From Ciona savignyi (Eukaryota > Chordata > Ascidiacea > Phlebobranchia > Cionidae), in NCBI GenBank assembly GCA_000149265.1, contig CH002580.1:189787-253786 (forward strand): a stretch of DNA of 64,000 nucleotides, in the 5' to 3' direction. How positions within the stretch are numbered: position 1 is the first letter of the stretch; every line of letters begins with the position of its first letter. The notes under the pieces were generated by a model. The model did not search any database, was not told the origin of the DNA, and was given only the letters and a program-made list of their open reading frames with translations. The translations under genes were made by a program, and so were the position numbers. Positions 11,792 to 23,980 of the stretch are shown here, piece after piece.

Positions 11792-13902
11792 CTAATACCA
11801 CCTCATGAGAGTTGGTGACTGGTTGGAGTGGAACTGAAGCGCAGTCTGCAGTGATGAAGGGACGCCCAGAACCGAGTTCAAACCGCATGTGTACTCGTTG
11901 CTGTGGAGACAAACGTGTAATATGGCGTTTCTATTTTGCTTTGTTATTAATCCTACCTGCTGTGCAATCTCATATGAGTTTTCAAATTGCTGGTCGAGCT
12001 GAATCGTTTGTTGCAGACGCCACATTCGTGTGGTTTTTCCCCGGTGTGCACGAGGTTGTGTTTCTGCAGATGAGCCAACTGGGTGAATCCTTTCGCGCAA
12101 GTGGCGCATTTGAAAGGCCTCTCACCGGTGTGAACTCTCAAATGAACCTGAATAAACACGATATTTAGAATTACAAGTAACACGATAGATTAAATAATAC
12201 ACTTACTTTTAAATTGGACAGTTGTCCGAACCGCTTAAAACAAACGTTGCACTCGTAGACTATCTTTCCGTTTTCTTTGCGAAGTGGATAAGGCAGGGAC
12301 TTGTAGCCGGAATTTGGACCGCGCTTGCATCTACCGCTCATGCTGTAACTTGATTCACTGGTTCATGGAAAATGGACGTTAAGCTACTGCTAAGTAGCAA
12401 GAACAAAAAATCGTCTCCAAACTTAATGATAGATCTTCCTACCTGTTACTTGCGACGCTGTTGACAGGAGAAACACTTTTAGGCGAAATTTGGTTGGTAG
12501 AAAAATCATTTCGTTGGAACATCGAGCTTTCTGGTGACATTTTGGATCCAGTACGTTCTTGAAAATTTATTGAAGATCCAACGGCCGTTTTGGATTCTGC
12601 TGGAATCCGTGTTCCCGGTCGATGCGGACCCAGATATGACCTGTTGCCGATATCTGTAATAATTTTGAAATATGCAAATTTTTGTTGGTATAATGTATAT
12701 ATATTTATAGGCTACTGCAGTATACCGTCTAGAGTAAAATGTTAATTTTGCCGTGTTACAAATACGCGTTTACGACGCAGAAATTAATTTAAAATGTGTA
12801 ACGTACCTGGGTAAGGTTTTGATGCATCTATTGACAGATTGTTGGTTATTGGAAATTGTGGCAATACCCCTGGGAAGGGGACTGGGTACTTTGTAGAGTT
12901 AAAGGCTTCAGATCGACCGCTTGCTGCAGCTGCGCTCATGTATCGTTGAAGACGCTCCGTGTAAGTAAGGGCAAAGTTGCTTGTTGGGACCGTTGCTTTG
13001 CGTACTGCGTTTTCCCACAGTAACTTTCCCATCTGCATCATATATAAATCCGATCGAAAAGAAGAAGCAGGACCTGCTGGCATGTGTGTCGGTTGTGGCG
13101 ATGCTTCTTTCGGCTGTTTGGTTTCTTTGCGCCCGATGTTGGATGTGGCGTAATGCTTTTGTGAGTTATGAAAGGTGGTTGTATTGTTTTCGAACTTAAT
13201 AGAGCTTGTTGCCTTATATTCCGCTTGAATTTTCATACTTTCAAGTGACAAATTGAGCGCTTCACTTTGACAGTCTTTAATTGTGTTCCTTTCTGATTTA
13301 TTTTTTAAGTGAGTATCTGTGTTTTGCATTGATTTCGGTCGTTCGTTGTGGACATCGGGTAAAACAACAGGCGGTTGCGGTAATTTTACATCTCCACACC
13401 CGGCAAAGGAATCGCTTGTTCGGCATCCTGAATGCCGTGCGAGAAAATGCGTGTTCATGGCATACAGCAATCTTTGGTAGTAGATTGGAAACATGGCAGT
13501 TGGCAAAGGATCTTCAGAAATTTTAGTTGTATGGTTCGCATGGAAGACTCTAGAATTTTCTAAATTTATAGATGATGTATTTTCAAGATTACAGCTGGAT
13601 ACAGTACTGGCGTTTGCAGTTTGATCTGGACTTGGACTACCGCTACTGTAGCCGCTGTCAGAAGGTGATGTTGCGCTTTGATCTAGTAAATACTTCACTG
13701 AGAAATCGCTTCTTCGTTGCTTGTGTTTTCCTGGTGAGGTTTGAAAGGTGTTCGGTCGTGTAACTCTGCGAGGAGAATTTCCATTTGCGACGCAGTCTAT
13801 CGAAATATCATTGTGATTTTCATCAGCCTCGAATAGTTCTTGGTCAGAATGTGAGATTTTTTCCGCCGAGTTTTTTTGTCGAAACAATATCGCTTCGGTC
13901 AT
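11792..13902 (-). CDS. Prdm1-r: PRDM1/Blimp-1-like three-finger C2H2 repressor, paralog B
   Basis: Five coding exons on the minus strand: 13902-12807, 12653-12443, 12357-12207, 12147-11957 and 11900-11792. They total 1758 nt (585 aa), with consensus splice sites and consistent phases. Residues 67-73 read FSVKYLL, which fits the eh1 Groucho/TLE-binding consensus. DSGYSS at 82-87 fits the beta-TrCP degron pattern. [10 protein letters not shown] (141-150) is shared with C. ALNLS (215-219) is a weak CtBP-like motif. Residues 264-335 are almost identical to C. The fingers (about 472-548) match PRDM1 fingers 1-3, and there is no PR/SET domain. In Ciona, Prdm1-r genes encode such Blimp-like zinc-finger repressors in the embryo; whether this is the .a or .b copy cannot be told here. 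It is divergent with C and shares with it a proximal promoter block about 400 bp upstream. Confidence 0.86.
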
Positions 13903-14283
13903 TTTTATTCAACGATTGTTTTCTTATCTCGAATAAAATCTAAAAGTAAAACGGTTAATAATGTAAAGTAAATTATACTGTGGTTTCTTGCTCCTTAATA
14001 CCAGCGCCAACGTTTCATTTGCGACTCTTTAAATTCCATAACTTAACGCAAAAAAATAATCCATCGGTTTTCCTGCAAATCTGTCCCATTATCACTACAA
14101 TGTAAACGACTGGTTTATATACTTTAATATTGTAAAATTCTAAATATCTTGCTTTAGTCATACTAAGCACTCGTATTTCATCGGAGAAATGCTTATTATT
14201 CTTCCCAGATGAAACTAACGTTGACTGTACCTACACTTTCGTTAATAAAGCTTCAAAATAAATCACGTAGAAATCAACATGTG

Positions 14284-14462
14284 ATCGATCGTTTAAATGA
14301 CAGCGGGTGTCCTGCAAATATATACCTGCCTCGTAATTATCTCGCCTAATGCCTTCTTTTTCTATTCGCCTTCCCTGCCGTTTCCGCTCACTTCAGATGA
14401 AGTTTGTGCCTTTTTTACTATCCCCTCTCGCGTTCTCTCGCATCCCAAACAGATGCTGGTGT
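14284..14462 (-). promoter_or_regulatory. proximal promoter block of gene B (shared with C)
   Basis: This block, 380-560 bp upstream of the B start codon, is the inverted match of 28801-28972 upstream of C. One stretch of about 72 bp and another of about 32 bp are identical between them. In gene orientation it holds GGAA-type ETS-like sites, an AGATAATTA segment (GATA core plus homeodomain core) and a TATATATTT box whose complement is at 14316-14324. A start site just downstream of the TATA would give a 5' UTR near 400 bp. The function is inferred from conservation and layout. Confidence 0.65.
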
Positions 14463-15008
14463 TCCACGACGTATGCGACTATTGTTTCTGCAGCGTTTAG
14501 TCAAAATTATTTTGACCCAGCATTCTCAGTGTTTCTTATCTGCCAAATGCACATATTTAGTCAAGCAACCACGTTCGAACCGTTGACACGAAAATGCGTT
14601 CCCATTCACAGTCCTAAACTATTTTAACCCGTATTGCGTATTTTCTCAGTATTCAAGGACAAACCTGATTTAGCGATCAAAACATACCTCTTCGAAATTA
14701 AAACAATTAACGTTATTTGCTGTGAAATATTACAAATCGTAGTGACATGGTAGCAAACTCCATGATGCTCATTTCACCTTAGTATAGTTATTGCTAATTT
14801 TATCTGTGGGTCGACAACCTCAGAACTAACGCAAAGAAGCCGCTCTGGAGCACGTGCACGCGATCGGGTTTCAACTGCTACCGCACATCATGTATTGGAT
14901 TTAACATGTGGTGTTATAACTGCTTTGTATGTTTTTAAAGTAAAAATCAAGGAATACGGGTAATTTAAAGTTAAACAACGCACTGATGAAAGCAAGCTAC
15001 GATATGAT

Positions 15009-15142
15009 ATTTGTGTTTAATACTTTCTTATCAAGGGCAGGACTTCTTATCTCGAGTTGTTGCAGTTTAATTGTGTATTTATGCAAGCTCCTGCAGCGAG
15101 GAAACGATTTATCACCGTGGTGTTTGAGATAGTACAACGTTA
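15009..15142 (-). promoter_or_regulatory. upstream island ii, B side (enhancer candidate)
   Basis: This lies about 1.1-1.24 kb upstream of gene B and is the inverted match of 27996-28133. Conserved pieces include CTTATCTC, GAGTTGTTGCAG, GCGAGGAAACGATTTATC and GTGTTTGAGATAGTACAACG. They contain several GATA-type cores (TTATC/GATA) and a GGAA core. GATA plus ETS sites are the known logic of early ascidian neural enhancers; applying that here is inference. Confidence 0.5.
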
Positions 15143-15868
15143 TATTGTCGGAGATATGGCAGTCGCATGATTTTTATCATGCGGAAATGCTTATCGCACT
15201 TTTTGTTTCGTTATAAACGTAGACTTTACTTTATCGGTTAAGTTAAATAAAAAATAATTGTTTATTTAATCTGGAGTCAATGTGTTTGCTTTCGTTTGTA
15301 TCGTTTACTGTGAAACAACAACAGATCCTGATTAAATATAATTGTAATAAAATCCAACTTGCCATTCACACCTTCTCGTTATTTGATTCACAATTATTTA
15401 CGAATTGTTTCCATAATTTGAAGTTCTTGTTCATATAGCAATGTTAGCCTTTATAAGCAAAATTGAAAGCTTAAAAGCTATATATGTACAGAAGCGATTA
15501 GATAAACTACTCGAGACCGCCAATGTGTTTTTAAATAAACTTCTAGGTATAGGTTATATGCTCCACGACAGTCCATTTTCGCATTAAATATTATAGGTTA
15601 TCAAAACCGAATATATGCTTTGACTTATATTAAGCATCACTTTTTCGATGCCAGCTGTTTCGATTTCTTATTTCAAAGTTTGAAGTTGCATGAGCGAGAT
15701 TGCTGGAATTTCCGGTCTATCTTGATCGATGTAATTTCCTGCGAAATCATTTCTCGTGTTTGCTACTGGGATATCAGAGTTTTTGAAAAATACATAAGCG
15801 CTATGTATCCTCTCTCACGCAGAGATATGCATTCATTCAACATTTATATCCGTCGTTTCATTGTTGTC

Positions 15869-15965
15869 ACTTCTGAGAACACGATACGAGAGCTACATTC
15901 GTGGAAAGCATCTCTGAATCATTAGTATTATACTGTCCATCAAAACTGCGCATTTTCCTGCGACC
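15869..15965 (-). promoter_or_regulatory. upstream island iii, B side
   Basis: This lies about 2 kb upstream of B and is the inverted match of 26363-26457. The shared pieces are TTCTGAGAA, AGCTACATTCGT followed by GAAAGCA, ACTGTCC/TTGTCC, and GCGCATTTTCCTGC against GCCCATTTTCCTGC. It is non-coding as far as I can see. The strand given is that of gene B. Confidence 0.42.
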
Positions 15966-16904
15966 AAACGGACGAAATTTTAAACAATACCCGTTGCTTG
16001 TCAATCCGCTCAATTCAGTTAAACAGATTTTCAATAATCCAATGCAAACCTTGCACAATACTCACTATATAGATACAGTTTTAAAACGTTAGGCACCTGT
16101 GATAGATGTTTTAACCGCTTCCGTTCCTTTTAATTAGACAAAGCTTTAAATCCTAAAGGCACAATGCTATTAATTAAACAATGCGATAGTTCTGTTTGAT
16201 ATGATTTCTATTAACGTTTGGTGGATATCCTTTGAATGCAGGTGTCATTTGTGCAACAGCTTATTCCCTGACAATACATGGTAAACATTATCTAAATACG
16301 TCCTATTTAAATCTGAATGTGGTTCTGAGTTTACCCTTATAAAGAATTAATATTTTAAAGTTGTATTTTATAGTCATAACCAGCGGCCTTTAAGTTAGTA
16401 CAAGTGACATAGGTCGATGACTAATGTTACACGTTTTACAAAAATCGTGTTTAAAAGAAAACCGGATGCATAAGTTGTATAATATATTGTTGTTACTTAC
16501 AAATTTATTTACCGACCCATTTTAAGCCACCGCTTTGACGAAGCGATATCGTACATGCATATACATTGAATGACCTTTGCCATTGTTTTTTTAAACATTC
16601 ATTCCGCAAAGTTTACGTATATTGGACTAGAACGAGCTAGGATAACCAATATTACCTTTTTTCGTACTTGAATTATAGACCCTCTTCTCCAACAATTGTT
16701 TTATAAATCTGTTACAAAACTAACAGACGTGTTAAATGTTAATCTGAATGTTCCGACAAAATATTATATATCGCAATTAAAACATTACACATTAGGCCAA
16801 CGTTTTATTTTACATTTTTTTACTGTTTTATTGTTATTTGGCTATGTAATTTTCTGTTATGTGCAATAAGTTGGTTTTGTTTTAGTTAAATGCCCAACCA
16901 AATA

Positions 16905-17105
16905 GCTTGGTAGGTTGGTGTCTCGCCCTTCAGCCGAAGGGTTAAAATCTGGCCTTTAGAGGTACTGAGCGGACATTGCTCGAACCCAGACTATTAAAGG
17001 GTTCTAAACTAAAGTAAAGTTTAATTCATACACAACGCACTGGAGTAGCTCCGGTTAACTGACGGTAGGCGCGAGATAATCTGATGATTACTTATTGTGT
17101 GAAAA
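16905..17105 (+). repeat. degraded tRNA-related SINE, copy 4
   Basis: This is a weak but collinear match to the SINE at 46.07 kb: a tRNA-like TTGGTGTCTCGCCCTTCAGC head, then ACATTGCTCGAACCCAGACTATTAAAGGGTTCTA, a CATACACAACGCACTGGAGTAGCTCCGGTTAAC segment, and GGCGCGAGATAATCTGATGATTAC. Many substitutions mark it as an old copy or a related family. Confidence 0.5.
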
Positions 17106-18008
17106 CATCTTCTTACGCATTCGCGATGTATTCTCACGATTTCCCATGCGGTAACGCTCTTTGCATTTTCCTATAACTAAAATAGTATGTAACACAAACT
17201 AAGCGTGGAAATGGTCAACTATTTGTATACATTCATATATTTTATCGAGATTTTTTTATTAACATATAAGTTTTAATTAGTCTATATAACGATTTGAACA
17301 ACTCAGGAATGCGTTGGCTAAACTTAGTTTTAAAGGGAAATTAAATTCTTTTTTAATTGGGCTCGACTTCAAAACCGTTTTTGTATAGAATTGGTATATG
17401 TATCGGTCGCGTTTAGAATTCGGCCGAACGACAGTACGTTAATTAACCTACCGTCCTATCTGTTTTAATTGTGGCTGGACAACGCCATCTGGCGAGTTAT
17501 ATTTATATTTGCAGCTGTATTGTTTAGTTCACATCATTGTAACCCAACACGGTGACAGTTTTCATGTTTTACATCAACAGTTAAGCAGTAGTACGTCAAC
17601 ACACCAGAAACTGAACAAGCAGCTTAACGTCTATTAGTTTCAAAACAACAACTTTTCCGACGTCTTAACGAGAACTACCACACAAACTTATATCGTAAAC
17701 CTGTTCGAAATATAAAAATTGCAAATCCCCCACCAGTCTATTCGCGTAACCCTCTGTGGTAAATTGCTACTACATCTAACAACACTTCTTTGTTTGGTTA
17801 TCTATATATTGATTTGTTATAAATGTTGACCAAGCTTTTCATGCACTTAAACACATATCACGCTTGACAATTCAGTAAAGCACATCACCTGTCCATCTTT
17901 GCAACACACGGGGTCGGTTAAAATCCTTCTTTAACTTAAACCCGTTGTTAAGGCACAATTGTGCTTCTGCATATTGTAACATTACACCTTATGTACAAGG
18001 TTGATTTG

Positions 18009-18132
18009 TGCTTGAACCTATCACTTCTCTTGTCCCGAAAGTGTTAAGTGGTTAATATCACATGACGCATCTAGTGCACGGCATTCTAACCCACTGATCA
18101 CCACTCACACGCGATTCAATCTTTCATGTAAC
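18009..18132 (-). promoter_or_regulatory. upstream island iv, B side
   Basis: This lies about 4.1 kb upstream of B and is the inverted match of 25659-25783. The cores shared after reverse complementation are AATCGCGTGTGAGT and AGATGCGTCATGTGATATTA, joined by alignable spacer of similar length. The second core carries an AP-1/CRE-like half (TGCGTCA) and an E-box-like CATGTG. Confidence 0.45.
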
Positions 18133-20690
18133 TAAATTAGTGTGATGCGTATAAATTGTTGTTACTTTAAAATATTTATTTTATACATACAAAACATAAC
18201 AATACATACGACTTGGCCGCTTCATATTGTAACTGGTTAAAATTAGTTGTATTTTTACATTTTACATAAAAAAACTCTTGAAATTTACATCATCAGCAAT
18301 GAAATTGAGGTTACATGTAGTTTGTACCAATAAGTGGCTTTAACTTCCAAAATAAGGTATACATATTTTGATTAATTTCGCAGAACATGAATAATTTTTA
18401 CTTTTTGACACTTTTTTAAAACAAAATTCTAACTCCACTATTTACATACTGGATTTACAGTTTTGGTTTATACAGTCGGTTGAAGATTAAAAACTTTCGT
18501 ACAGTATCATTGGTCCATATTTCCAGAGCAGTATCAGATTTATGGAACAAATTCTTGTTCTATATAAAAACACTTATACATCCAGAGTCTAAGCGAAATT
18601 CGATTTTGATAATGGTAAAAAAACGGAGTAAATTCAAAATGTGTTCCGTTCAAAATTGAAGAGAGCTCATAATATGTAGATGTATACAAATTCAAATTGT
18701 TATTTGCGGTAACTTCAGGTTATTCATTATACAATACATTTATTATTTTACTTGTTTGCTTAAATCCATCAATCAAAGTGATAAAGCGTCGACCGTGAGA
18801 ACGTATTTTCAGCTTAATCGGATCACATGTTTACGGTTCACGTTGAAATGTCGAAGTCAATGCGCCGTAGCAGAGTCTACTCTCGATTCATGCACACCAT
18901 TTTCAGCCGAACACCCGGGTTTAAGTTAAGCTTCCGCTTGGTTAGGGTTAAGTTACACTGTTCCATAAGTGGTATCTTCGGTTAGCATTAACATATTTAA
19001 GTCGGTAACGGGCGAAAAATTCGGTTACTTCGGTGAGAACTTTGGTTTCAGATTTTTTGTTCTTTTATCATTTTTTTGTTTTTCTAATTACAATTAAGGA
19101 GTATGCGTACTGCTGATTGTTACCATCAACGAAAGAAAAATCAATATTATTTTAGTATTTCATGCTAATTTTCTTACTTGCTTTACGTCCAATAGTTCGT
19201 GTAAATACTTGGATTAAAATCCTCACACGGCCGTCCGAATGGAGAAACCCATCAACAAAGGAATCAAAATGTTCAAACCGTTAAAAACTTCCAGCCAAAT
19301 CCATTTGAATCCGTAGTTTCCTATTTGAAGAGTTTGACGCAGATAAGACTGCACGGAATGGTTTAAGGTCAAGTGCAAGAAAACAATGTGGTGGTAAGTT
19401 TTACACCGATCGCCTTACGGACTTTAACCCTACATAACACAACACTGGGTAACTTAGACATGCACCACTTCTGTCGTTGTAATCAGGCACCATTCTCTTC
19501 CTGTTGTTAAAAATAATTAATTTTATGCTAATATAGACACTACAAACTATAAACATGTTTTAAAAATAGTATATTTTAGAAATTTGCAAAATATATTGAT
19601 TTGAGATCCATATTGTAAAGCAAGAATCTTCTATTTTTAATTATGCGTACAGGCTTTTACAAAATTGCAAATATTATATAGAAAAGTAATAAATATGTTT
19701 TTCTCGTTTAATGCTCATTTGTAGGATTAGTGGTTAAAAATACTTCAAACCGGAAATTATCGGATGCGTACAGTGCGGTTGCCGTAAGTGTTGTTTTTTT
19801 CCTCACATTTTTTTTCTATGCGCAGTGCTATGGGATTTCCAAAAAAAAACAGGAATGTCCTTATAATTAAATAAACATATCACACTTTTAACACTTTTAT
19901 TTTGAGATAGGAAGCTTAATGTGGGTTATTTTTTAACGTTGTCTGCGATTTCAATTTAGTAAGTTTATCTATCCAATTAAAATTTCTATCTGGCAACACT
20001 TGCCCCTTAAATCACTGACAACTGCGCATCCGGTTGGCTTGTATATGGTCCGCTTGCTTCAATTGCAAGATGTAGAATCTTGCTGTTTGTGGACGCGGTT
20101 CCTATTTCACTTCCTACTTATTGTACCCCTGCTTAATTACGTCGCTTTTGCGTGCAAAGACGAGGAAATTTAAGCTTGCTAAGATGCGCGCACTTGGGTA
20201 ACCGAGAGTGCCGTGCCAGATGGGCTGCATTCTTATGTGGATTTTCGTGGCTCGGATACACCTAAAATGTACAATATAGATTATTTACGTTAATTATTTT
20301 TTTTGCAAATTCTGTACGAGCAAGTACGCCGCAGTTATCCAGATTGATTTGGGTGAAAGTTTATTCAGGTAGTACAGCCGACGGTCAGAGCAACCTTCCT
20401 AAACATGTGCTCAATACAAAAAGCCTGCCATTTGTCGACCACTGAAACTCCGACTCTAAAACCTTTCTTGGTAAACAATCAATTTCATGTGTACAATAAA
20501 AATTCGTTATCATATAGTAAAACATCGTTTGGTTACGACTCAAAAATAAAACCAAAATATTGAAACGAGTAAATAGTATGCTATTCATGCTGCTCTTCAA
20601 CATGCAATCTTTTATGTCTTCATTACATTCCGATCACGAAGCGTAGTTAGATCATCCCACACAACCAACAGGTGTTTTGCGCGTGAACGC

Positions 20691-20800
20691 TCATATTACG
20701 GGGCTGCTGAAAGTACGGAATTTTTCTTTCGTGGTATTCAGTTGCAAATCAAAAACCTTTCAATGGATTTGGGAGCTTTTGTTTGAAACGAAACTTGGTT
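20691..20800 (+). repeat. direct repeat, left copy
   Basis: About 110 bp similar to 23857-23980 in the same orientation. Both contain CTGCTGAAAGTACGGAATT, and CAATGGATTTGG followed by AGCTTTTGTT and GAAACGAAAC. It looks like a dispersed element or a duplicated regulatory piece. I cannot assign a family. Confidence 0.5.
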
Positions 20801-22994
20801 TCGACAATTCATTCTTTTATTTGAATGCTGCTAATTTTAGAGTTGCATAGTTCGTCCTGATCCCGCATGCTCATTTTGTTTAAACTTTAATTGCCTTAAT
20901 CTTTATGAACAATCCTCATCTGGTTTTTGAAACAATAAAGAAATATACATTTTGATCCAGATAAAAAATTCTGCACTTCAGTGAGAAATTGCCAAACTTC
21001 GGCTATTTATTTTATTTAATCCGATCCGTGAAGTGGTGTTAAACAAGTATTGCGCGGTTTCTCATTCGTTTTGTGTGTTTTGCCCTTTCCAATGTATAAA
21101 GATTTGTAACCACTGCTTTAGCCATAAAAACATATCAATTTGACACCGCTGTAAGCTTTAAATTTGTTTTCGATTGCAATGATGAAGTTGAACCATATCG
21201 CCTAAAATCGAGATTTTTCCCACAGAAAGGTTTAGACCGACAACTTTGAGCGTGAACAGTTTAGTTACGTGTCTGAATCACTGTTTTGTACGGTGTTGTG
21301 TAAACTGCTTTGGTACAGACCAGGTGCGCTATGTAACGAGGGTTGTTTTTACCCTAACACCTGTCGCTCTCATTATACGCGTAACGAATTATGTTAAATG
21401 CTGTGGTGGGTTTACCCCAATGTGTGTTTTTAAACGCAAAGTAGTTTTTAATAAACATTTATATAAACAGTCAAATGCACCTGTGTGTCCTACTTACAAA
21501 CAAAGTACATGTAAAGGCATAATTTGATTGTGCACAGATTACCCTTACCCTCTTCATTTTTCTGCAAGGTAAAAGTGACACCAACATTTAGTAATTTCCC
21601 ACTAAGACTACTGTAAATTTTATAGATTCGAAACACAGCGCAACCAATATTTGGTTTCAGAAGCATGATATTTAACCCCAATCGATCTAAAACATTTGGT
21701 AAAATTTTAGTGAGAGTGGCCATGTTTTATGTGCAGTTTTTTTTTTCTAAAACTAAAACATAACATTTTTGCTTGCAAAATTTATCGACAATAATAAGTT
21801 TTAACATATTAGTTGAGCCTGTTTGATAGTATAGTTTCCGGATATCTCTATATAGAATCTACATTGTAGATGAAGAGCTGTATTTACGTCTGTTATTTAT
21901 AGAATTGGAAACGCGCTTGACTTGTAATATGTCCAAGCAATGCAACAATAAATAAATGTATTAATATCCCACAGAAAGCCTAAAAACCGACCATTAATTG
22001 ATTTATTTAAACAAACATTATAAGGAAAGTCTACTTTTACGACACGATGTAATACGAAGAGCGTGACAGATATAACCCTGCGCGGTTACGAATTTAAATA
22101 TATATCATCTAAACAAATCACAGAACTCATTGAAGTATTAAAGTACGACAGTCGTCAGGTAAATCGGAGAGTATATATCGAAAATCACTGTTGTCGCCAT
22201 TCAAAATTTTATTTTTTCGATTGCCGTACCTTGTATCATCACTATGCTTTTTTACTGCACTTCATATATCAGTATCGTCTAATAGGTTGATTTCATAAAA
22301 TCGTAACACGCTCCTTGGTGATGGGATCGAAGCATAACACTATACATTTACGAATCGCCTACTGATACCTAGGTTACTTTGCCCATATTTTTCAGTGTTC
22401 TTTAATGCATTAAAATTTCGTGGGAAATAAAACACAAAAGTTTATTTTAGATGTGGTGATATTTTTGTAATGTAATTCCAGAGGTCATTTTTTGGTCATT
22501 TTATCGCCTGCTTTTATGATACGATTAGGACTTTGGCCGCACTGTTGTCAGGAAAGTGTTTATTTGTGTGACTATTAACTTAGGCTATGATTAATGCCCA
22601 CTTAATGTATCGGTACCACTGTGCGGTTATCCATTCTTATCTGGCATTGTTTGCCGTTCAACGTTTGTCTAATATTAATTAGCATGGCTTAGTGGCATCC
22701 ATTGGCGAGAAGTTTAAACAAAAACGGTTTATCAGTGGCGACTGTTTGTCTAACGAAACCGCAATAAGAGGATATTTATCAGCGTGGTTGGGGTGTGGGA
22801 TCGGGTATTTAAGACTGTGTATAAGAGGTTTATCAAGTACACTGTGGGCCATATTCTAGTAAGAACGTTTCTTAACTTACACACACCATATACATATGCG
22901 TATTACGAAGTATTTCTAAACGTCGCTTTGAAAAGGAAAATATGGCCTCTTAACTTTATATAGACAGCGCTTCTCGATTGGATTCTTTATTTTC

Positions 22995-23085
22995 GTTTGT
23001 TTAGGTTGATAGCGACGAGCGAGATTGAAAGTTAAACATCGTTGCAGTATCAGCAGTGTTTACCGATTTACGATTGTCACTAAAA
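22995..23085 (+). repeat. inverted repeat of the C upstream region, inner copy
   Basis: This matches the reverse complement of 28175-28262. The shared pieces are GTTTGTTTA, TTGATAG, GATTGAAAGTTAAACATCG and GTGTTT(A/G)CCGATTTAC in the same order. A weaker, partly deleted match also lies near 14.96-15.0 kb beside island ii of gene B. Confidence 0.5.
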
Positions 23086-23856
23086 ATTAGGTCAACAGCT
23101 ACTCAAAACGGATTTGTCTTCGGATTTTATTTAAAAAGTTGCAGTTTCGTTAAGGATCATTCCATTGTGTTATTCAAGGCCAACTTGTCTCTATTTAGGA
23201 CTTTCCACTTAAAAGTCTAAACAAACTTTCACAAAGGAGAAAACAGACCAATAACCTATTTTAGAAGCGCAGACCATCTGTGCTATCTGCGTTTAATGGC
23301 CAAAAATTAACTTTACATTTTTTCATCCCTTAGATAACCACCATTTCTGGTTACGACAAAATAAAGTCAATTTTTAATTAGATTCGGCTGTGTAGTGTCG
23401 GGTGTCCAGCGGTAACCGCGTTCGCTTTCGCGTGCAAGGAGTTGTAACTTTATCATCACAACGTGTAATGAAATAGACACTTTTACACTTGCATTTTTAA
23501 ATACTGTTTGGAAGAACGTAGACGATAAAGAAATACATATTTAAAACATAATTAGTGGTCAAAAGTTTTGAAATATGCCACCCAATGTTCTGCGGAGTTC
23601 TTGTCAAGTCTGATCTAAATGACGCATCCCAGGAGAGTGTGGTGCAAATATAAAGACGGTGCGCTTGTCGAGGAGCATTTGAATAGGTCATCTGTCAACA
23701 GTATTGTGCAAACGCGGGGGTTGTAATACGACGTTGCTACCTTTTGTGTTAAACTGAATGAATAAGATTGTTTTCTCGAAGTCTCTTGTACTAAGCCCTG
23801 CGGTTGAAGTTACCCAAGCTAACCCCCTCGTGCCAAATTGTAATTGATATCGGTTC

Positions 23857-23980
23857 GTATTACGGAAGTACGGTTCTGCTGAAAGTACGGAATTTTTCTC
23901 CGCGCGTGTTGTAAACGGGAAGTCAACTGCAAATCGAGAGCTCTCAATGGATTTGGAAGCTTTTGTTCGAAACGAAACGA
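23857..23980 (+). repeat. direct repeat, right copy
   Basis: This is the partner of 20691-20800 in the same orientation, with roughly 75-80% identity by eye. A 104-codon minus-strand open frame crosses it, but that frame is broken in the other copy, so I do not call it a gene. Confidence 0.5.

Noticed and set aside
23396-23470. tRNA gene candidate (GTGTCCAGCGGTAACCGCG with CGCGTTCGCTTTCGCG stem)
   Set aside because: Only D-arm and anticodon-arm-like parts are visible; no proper B box or acceptor pairing. At most a tRNA-derived repeat fragment.
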